Shown here: piece after piece, positions 57,781 to 64,000 of the stretch
Position numbering within the stretch: the stretch's first letter is position 1
How the letters are laid out: every line of letters begins with the position of its first letter
Source of the DNA: Nissolia schottii
Lineage: Eukaryota; Streptophyta; Magnoliopsida; Fabales; Fabaceae
Direction of reading: 5' to 3'
Assembly (NCBI GenBank): GCA_003254905.1
Contig: QANU01033585.1
Span: forward strand, 1 to 64,000
Length of the DNA: 64,000 nucleotides
Notes under the pieces: model-generated
Told to the model about the DNA's origin: nothing
The model's database searches: none
Seen by the model: only the letters and a program-made list of their open reading frames with translations
Position numbers and translations under genes: made by a program

Positions 57781-58972
57781 TAGGGGTGAACACGGGTCGT
57801 ACCCAACCCGCTGACCCGCCAAATCCGACCCAATCCGACCCGCGCGGGTCGGGTTCGGGGGGTCAGACCCGCGCTACCCGCCTAAGTTGACGGGTCGAGT
57901 CTCGGGTTCAAAACTCTAAACCCGACCCGACCCGTACCCGCCTCTATATATNNNNNNNNNNNNNNNNNNNNNNNNNNNNNNNNNNNNNNNNNNNNNNNNN
58001 NNNNNNNNNNNNNNNNNNNNNNNNNNNNNNNNNNNNNNNNNNNNNNNNNNNNNNNNNNNNNNNNNNNNNNNNNNNNNNNNNNNNNNNNNNNNNNNNNNNN
58101 NNNNNNNNNNNNNNNNNNNNNNNNNNNNNNNNNNNNNNNNNNNNNNNNNNNNNNNNNNNNNNNNNNNNNNNNNNNNNNNNNNNNNNNNNNNNNNNNNNNN
58201 NNNNNNNNNNNNNNNNNNNNNNNNNNNNNNNNNNNNNNNNNNNNNNNNNNNNNNNNNNNNNNNNNNNNNNNNNNNNNNNNNNNNNNNNNNNNNNNNNNNN
58301 NNNNNNNNNNNNNNNNNNNNNNNNNNNNNNNNNNNNNNNNNNNNNNNNNNNNNNNNNNNNNNNNNNNNNNNNNNNNNNNNNNNNNNNNNNNNNNNNNNNN
58401 NNNNNNNNNNNNNNNNNNNNNNNNNNNNNNNNNNNNNNNNNNNNNNNNNNNNNNNNNNNNNNNNNNNNNNNNNNNNNNNNNNNNNNNNNNNNNNNNNNNN
58501 NNNNNNNNNNNNNNNNNNNNNNNNNNNNNNNNNNNNNNNNNNNNNNNNNNNNNNNNNNNNNNNNNNNNNNNNNNNNNNNNNNNNNNNNNNNNNNNNNNNN
58601 NNNNNNNNNNNNNNNNNNNNNNNNNNNNNNNNNNNNNNNNNNNNNNNNNNNNNNNNNNNNNNNNNNNNNNNNNNNNNNNNNNNNNNNNNNNNNNNNNNNN
58701 NNNNNNNNNNNNNNNNNNNNGGGTGGGCTGTGTGCTTGGTGGGCTGTGGGATGTGTGGGCTGTGCTAAAAAATCAGAGTTTTTTTTTTTAAAGAAAAAGA
58801 AGGCAGGTCACCCGCCGACCCGCCTAATCCTACCCGACCCGGGCGGGTTGCGGGTCTGGCGGGTACCTATATAAATTTTTCTATTTTTACCCGACCCGAC
58901 CCGCCCGCCGAACGGCGGGTCGGGTCTGCAACACGGGCGGGTCCTACCCGACCCGACCCGTGTGCACCCCTA
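57781..58972. mobile_element. hAT-like element nested in the array, with N gap
   Basis: Left end TAGGGGTGAACACGGGTCG and right end CGACCCGTGTGCACCCCTA are near-perfect inverted repeats. The 8 bases TTGAGTTA stand directly before the left end and again at 58973-58980. GACCCGC/GCGGGTC repeats fill both subterminal parts. The centre is a 769-base N run (57952-58720). No coding frame is visible in what is sequenced. Confidence 0.8.
57952..58720. other. Assembly gap (769 N)
   Basis: All bases are N; it hides the centre of the nested hAT-like element. Confidence 0.99.
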
Positions 58973-58989
58973 TTGAGTTACAGTGTTTA

Positions 58990-59925
58990 ATAAGAATGAA
59001 CAAACTTGTTCATACAAAACGAACAAACTCATATAATTGTAGTGAATAAACCTATTTAACTATGGTGAACAAACCTAAATAATAAGAATGAACACAAACC
59101 TACTAAACTAGAATGAACAAACCGCAATACAAATAATGAACAAACCTATTCATATAAAACAAACAAACCTAATTAACTGTATTGAACAAGCCTACTTAAC
59201 TAGAATGAAAAAACTCTAATACACGAATTGAACAAACGCTTATTACTAAACCGAACAAACTCATTTAACTATGGTGAACAAACCTACTTAACTAGAATGA
59301 ACAAACCTCAGTACAAATAATGAACAAACATATCCACATAAAACGAACAAACCCATTTAACTACAGTAAACAAGCCTACTTAACTATAATGAACAAACCC
59401 CAATACAAAAAATGAACAAACCTTTCCAAATAAAATAAACAAACCCGTTTAACTATAGTGAACAAACCTACTTAACTAGAATAAACAAGCCCTAATAGAA
59501 ATAATGAACAAACTTGTTCATATAAAACGAACAAACTCATTTAATTGTAGTGAACAAACCTACTTAACTGGAATGAACAAATCCAGATACAAATAATGAC
59601 TAAACCTGTCCATATAAAACGAACAAACCTAATTAATTGTATTGAACAAGCCTACTTAACTGGAATGAACAAACCCCAATGCATGAACTGAACAAATACT
59701 TATTACTAAAACAAACAAACCCATCTAACTATGGTGAACAAACCTACTTACTAAAAATGAACAAACCCGATGATACGAATTGAACGAACCTATAAACAGT
59801 AAGTGAACAAGCCAATACACATATAATGAACAAACACTACTAACTTAACTAAACAAACACTTATATTACTAAAATGAACAAACCCATAAACACACAATGA
59901 ACAAAACTACACAACTAGATTGACC
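58990..59925 (+). repeat. GAACAAAC minisatellite, 92-bp units of four 23-bp subunits
   Basis: More than twenty GAACAAAC words lie on the + strand. The sub-motif CCTACTTAAC (or CCTACTAAAC) starts at 59099, 59191, 59283, 59375, 59467, 59559, 59651 and 59743, always exactly 92 bases apart. Each unit has four subunits of 23 bases, each led by the GAACAAAC word. After 59760 the order becomes irregular. No coding frame. Confidence 0.92.
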
Positions 59926-59984
59926 AAAATCCAATTCTAAACATAACAATCCCTTTGTCTCGTTTGATATGCATCGCTTATTGG

Positions 59985-60050
59985 AGTGTTTGTTTAGACA
60001 TTATATTATAGTTTGTTCATTGTCAGACAACCAGTTTGTTCATTGTTCAA
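59985..60050 (-). repeat. Second GTTTGTTCA arm, 23-bp spacing
   Basis: GTTTGTTTA, GTTTGTTCA and GTTTGTTCA start 23 bases apart at about 59989, 60012 and 60035 (first position approximate), in the orientation opposite to the main array. Confidence 0.75.
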
Positions 60051-60747
60051 TGTATCAGCGCTTGATCAAACTCAATATGTGAGTTTGTTTATAAACAATA
60101 GAGGACGTGCTGGGTCCGTCGTTCAACGTGAAAAAGAGATGACGTGCGGGAGAGATGAAGGACGTGAACGCCATTTGGGGCGGAGGTTGAAGGACGTGAT
60201 GAAGGAAGAGAACATATTTGAGTGGTCTCGTTGATGGCAATGTAACGGCGTACGAGCGACAGCATACGGGCAACGACGTACGTGAAAATAACTGACGGAG
60301 TGAGGCGGCGTACATGAGGCAGCATGAAAATAAAGAGAGAAGGAAAGGAGGTCATTGGAGAAAGAAAAGAGAGAGGTCATGAGAAATTGGAGAGTGAAAA
60401 AGCAGATTGAAATATAATTAATAGGATAGAGAAATACAATCTTTATTCGTATAAAAGATTTGTTGGCTGTATGGTAGCGCCAAATTTAGTGTACACAGAG
60501 ACTTTTTCTTAATACTTTAATGTCAATCATGTCTACTCTCTCAACCTAACAAATCAGATTCATCAATTTCCACAGTGGGATATAGATCCACAGCAATTTT
60601 AAGAAAAAACACAGCGGGAAGTGCAGTTCATGATCCCACTGTTCAATTTGTTGAACTACAAATTTCAAACATAAATTTATCATATGATACAACATATCAT
60701 GACTAAGCCCCAAAACATTTCCTTCCCGAATAAGATATCATATAGTT

Positions 60748-63680
60748 TTAACATAACTGCAGCTGATCCTCATCCGTTGGTTGTTTTAGAATGACGTCAA
60801 AGTCGCTGAGAGTCCACTCTGCTACTTCATCTTTGTCGCTAACAAATATCTCAGTACCGGTATCAATAGATGTCCATATTCTTTTAGCAGGAGGAGTGTC
60901 TCGGTCCTGCACCACATAAGCTAATCATAAGTTCATAACCTATGAAGCATATAGATATAAAATTGGGGAATATCCCAATTGGTTCCTGAACTTGTCATCC
61001 GCACTCACATTAGTTCCTTAAAAGAATTATCTAATTAGTCCCCAATTATTTTAACCGTTACCTTCATTAATCCTTCTGTCCGAGATACTGATGGATTAAC
61101 AAGAGATAACATTTAAAATATTTAAAAATCAATTGAAAACCTTTTTTTTTATTGAGTAACCAATGTGAACATCGATAAAATGTTCAATGACCAATCAAGA
61201 CATTTCTCCTTAAAATTAAAGATCCATTTTGGTTCAAGAAAAATGTACATGACACCAACATACTAGTTTGTGAGAAAAAAATAAAATCAAATAGGTCCTA
61301 AATATTAAAATATGACGTCACACTCTAAAGTTTGCTTAACATCATTACTCCCCTCAAAATCAAAATTAAAATGTGACCACACTCTATTTCTTTTAAAAGC
61401 TATTAAATAATTTTTGTAGAGATACAACGCACAAAAAAGTTGATAACAGCTATGAACAATTGATTGCATCTTAAATAAAAAATAAATAAAAATTAACATT
61501 AAGTATGGTGGAGACACTATGTCTCAATTTTCCACAAACAAAAATTGTAGATCCCATGATATATGTCATTGAGAAGAATTGAAGTCCAAAAATCACTCCT
61601 CTAAATGAAACTGGTAAAAGTCATTTTCGTTTTGTTAGTGTGCCTGAATCATACTATAAGCATTGAAAATGTCAATAAAGCGTAACACCCGTGCTTCCAA
61701 GATACCCATGAATCATGAGATTCCAACAGTGAGCAGAAATTGAACCACTGACCTGGTAGAAGTAGAGCCTGCTAGACAGCCCACCAACATCAAGCTCCCA
61801 AGTCCTTGCATCCCCAACCCACCCATCACCCTTTTTGGTGGGATACCCATAATCACCCCATATAGGGTGGGGCAGCAGCTGAACTATCTCTTGCGCCTGA
61901 GGGTTGCTGTAAGGGTCACAAGTGCTCACAGGCTGCTCCAAGTGCCGGGCATTCCCCGGGGCACAGTAGTAGTGGTAAGCTGAGTAAGGGAAACTGGCAG
62001 TGTCATTCCTGTGGATCTTTCTGTTGTCTGGGGTGATGTGAAACGGCGGGCAGTTTTCGAGACCCGTGGGGCTGCACCAGGCTGGAGTTTCAGGGTTGAT
62101 GATCATCTCACTGTATCTGGTGACATCAGTGAGTACGTCCCCATCACAAGGGGCACCGTTGTTCTTCCAGCAGCTTCCAATGTCCAGAAGGTAGAACTGG
62201 CTCTGGGGTCCTCCCCCAATCTTGATGTCTAAGCTCAGCCTCACCTTGAAATTCGGTGACTCTGGAAGCTGAATAATCATGAACACCCAAATGGTTAAAT
62301 GTGGCTAATCATATATAAAATCAGGTCAAATTGAATGGAATTGAACCGCTAATTAAAACAGAATGGACATTTAAGACATTGGATCTGAAGGGAAATCTTG
62401 TGTCAATCTCTACTTTGGCCCCTTCCGGTTGGAAGCGTCGATCATGTTAGCCTCATGTTATGGAAACGTACCAGCGTGGTTTCTAAAGTTGCTAAAAGCT
62501 ATTAAATTAGTCTTTTGATATCGATTGAGTTAGTTTCTCCAAGGAATAACGTGATCGAGTTTTGACAACTTTAGAAACCGAGATTAATGTGCAAACTACT
62601 CTAAGAACTCAAGTGAACGTTTACTCGAAAATTTTGGAGACATAAGCCTCTACTTACAACTTTCAGCATTCCCCTTGTGTCATAATGGTAACCTCCCGAG
62701 AATCCGCAGGTTGCATCAGCTCTAAGGTACAGCATCAACCAAGGGTACTTCTTTGAAGTCTTGAGCTTGTGTTTGAACGCCCAACTCCCAACGCCAACTT
62801 TCTTCTCCCAAATCACTTCATAGTAAGAAAGGCCATCACCATGCCCACCGCCACAATCAGAATCCAAATCATAACTACCACTGAACCCTCCACGCATTGT
62901 GCCATCTTTGAGCTGGGTCTGTTGATGACACAGGATGGGTTGGTTCATGCACCCTTTTCCGAAGCAGGGAAACTGCCCGGGAGTAAAAGGAGGAACCTTT
63001 TTCCCATCCTGAGGACACAACCCAGACCTGGTGTCATAGTTCCCATTTTTCAGCATTATCATCCAAAATTGCCAAGGCCTTGGGGTGTCCTCAACCTCAC
63101 ATAAAGAACCCAAATACAGTTCCTTTTGAACCGCATAAATGTCTGTGTTGTTGACATCTTCTGGTTTCAGACCAGAAAATGGTTCCCCCACCCCAAGCCT
63201 GTTATCAGCTTCTGAGACCTTGTGTTTCAGAGAACCTGACATCACAATTCAGTTTTAAGCTTTCAAAAATAGAAAATCGTTTCTGATTTAAAATAAAAAT
63301 TAAAAATGGTTGAAATTGAAGAATGTGTGGAGGCACTTGGGTAAAGGGCACAAATAATATGCGGCAATTATGAATCAACTAAAATGAAATTGAAAAGAAA
63401 AGATTATGTTTGCTCTGTGATTTGAGTGACACATGCCTGAAATTAGATCAAAACAATCAGCAGCTCTGGGACTACCCATGTGAGGAGCTTCTTGGCCAAC
63501 TTCATTGCAGAAGTTCCAAGCCTCAAATGCCACCCTCAGTCCATCTCTTTGCATTCCTGGGTCTCCTACGGCAGAGGCATGGCTCTGCGATGTGGATGCG
63601 GATGCAAGAGAGATGCTGAACACGGCCACATTCACCAACACAAACAACGCACCGAACTGCTTCTCCATTGCCGTTCTCAC
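60748..63680 (-). CDS. Secreted plant protein of unknown function (DUF7705-like)
   Basis: Exons on the - strand are 63680-63437, 63235-62658, 62268-61753 and 60906-60748; phases agree and give 498 aa (494 if translation starts at the second ATG, 63668). Residues 1-30 look like a signal peptide (FGALFVLVNVAVFSISLASA). The rest is a cysteine- and tryptophan-rich extracellular-type sequence with WQFWMIMLKNGNYD, FPCFGKGCMNQP, DSDCGGGHGDGLSYYEV, and later HPIWGDYGYPTKKGDGWVGD and RTWELDVGGLSSRLYFYQ. I recognise the last blocks as those of a conserved plant family (DUF7705 by memory); no enzymatic function is known to me. The first intron uses a GC donor (CAG/GCATGT), the only one that restores the frame; the other introns are GT-AG. 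Confidence 0.85.
60907..61752 (-). other. Intron 3 of the DUF7705-like gene
   Basis: 846 bases of AT-rich intron with GT donor and AG acceptor. 60960-61200 has the GGTTCCTGAACTTG / TTAGTTCCTT wording of common legume foldback elements but no full inverted ends were found. The small open frame inside is not a gene. Confidence 0.6.
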
Positions 63681-63820
63681 GGGTTGCCACTGCCTTGGAT
63701 TAATGGCAAAGCATGTTGGAGGGTCTTATGTTAGGAGCACTTTCTACTTCCACATAGAGATTTTGGGTTGGAGAATCTTTCACTTTCAAAAGTGACTGGC
63801 TTTTCCGATATTCGTTGCAC

Positions 63821-63835
63821 TTTATATATTTATAT
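63821..63835 (-). promoter_or_regulatory. TATA box of the DUF7705-like gene
   Basis: On the - strand the sequence reads TATAAATATATAAAG, about 140 bases before the ATG at 63680. Position and sequence fit a plant TATA box. Beyond it (63836-64000) nothing is recognised. Confidence 0.5.
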
Positions 63836-64000
63836 TAAAAAAAATGTTTGGGTCTTTCATCATTGTATTTAATAGTCTTTTGAGTTAAAAACCTATAATT
63901 GAAAAGCAAATAAAAATTATCTTCACCCACTCATTAAAGAATTATTATTTTCTTCCAATTTCTTTTCATAAAAAATAACTTCCCACTTTTCACCTTTTAT

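Larger units (their letters stand above)
57051..60498. mobile_element. Probable TIR element with 23-bp-phased internal array
   Basis: The left end GTGTACACCAAAAATTC, CTACCA and TTTTATAC is matched, inverted and at lower identity, by the right end (reverse complement GTGTACACTAAATTTGG, CTACCATA and TTTTATAC), about 50 bases in all. Inside are two GC-rich patches (57320-57580 and 60090-60330), a GTTTGTTCA-oriented arm at 57646-57750, a large GAACAAAC array at 58990-59925 and another GTTTGTTCA arm at 59985-60050. A separate hAT-like element is nested at 57781-58972. No transposase is seen. No target duplication of the outer element was found, so superfamily is open. Confidence 0.5.

Noticed and set aside
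58990-59925. CRISPR-like array of regular repeats
   Set aside because: The 92-bp units are contiguous, with no unique spacers, and the DNA is plant nuclear; it is a minisatellite-like array.
1-64000. tRNA, rRNA or other structured RNA genes
   Set aside because: No stretch with a convincing cloverleaf or rRNA core sequence was noticed by eye; a covariance-model search would be needed to exclude them.

Overview
The window is plant nuclear DNA from a draft assembly. It shows AT-rich intergenic sequence, GT-AG spliced genes, nested LTR retrotransposons, hAT and CACTA DNA transposons and MITEs, plus two runs of N (12340-12724 and 57952-58720). The gene families and repeat types fit a eudicot, most likely a legume; that placement is inference from sequence style, not a search.

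Five intact genes are supported. (1) A PTI1-like cytosolic protein kinase at 3824-6845 (+), seven coding exons, 360 aa. (2-4) Three tandem pectin methylesterase (PME) genes on the + strand at 9400-14205, 23391-25539 and 28583-31392. Each encodes an N-terminal membrane anchor, a PMEI-type pro-domain, dibasic processing sites and a pectinesterase catalytic domain. Their N-terminus resembles the pollen-tube VANGUARD1 group as I remember it. (5) A four-exon gene on the - strand at 60748-63680 for a secreted plant protein of unknown function (DUF7705-like from memory). A short single-repeat MYB/SANT (RADIALIS-like) gene lies at 39069-39365 (+). The three PME genes share one intron position in the catalytic domain but differ in the pro-domain: A has one intron, B has another elsewhere, C has none. 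They probably all de-esterify homogalacturonan in pollen-tube or cell walls.

The rest is mostly mobile DNA. 161-1411 is a solo LTR with a perfect 5-bp target duplication. 7.3-8.0 kb is a decayed copia reverse transcriptase. 14.7-20.0 kb holds a CACTA relic, part of it duplicated directly over about 2.07 kb. 20.7-22.2 kb looks like an LTR. 26.6-27.8 kb joins a CACTA piece to a hAT transposase relic. 32.2-36 kb is a gypsy LTR and gag leader broken by another LTR-family element. 41.6-43.4 kb is a plant-mobile-domain relic. 43.6-49.3 kb is an LTR-family copy carrying a complete 4.06-kb hAT element with TIRs and an 8-bp duplication. 51.0-54.0 kb is a second, truncated, inverted copy of that hAT family.

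The two hAT copies carry different foreign fragments in the same slot between the 5' end and the transposase: a LINE-type zinc-knuckle piece in one, two exons plus intron of an endo-beta-mannanase in the other. The most unusual structure is at 57.05-60.5 kb: a probable TIR element whose interior is built on a GAACAAAC motif repeated every 23 bp, organised as at least eight exact 92-bp units, with inverted-orientation arms on both sides and a separate hAT insertion near the switch in orientation.
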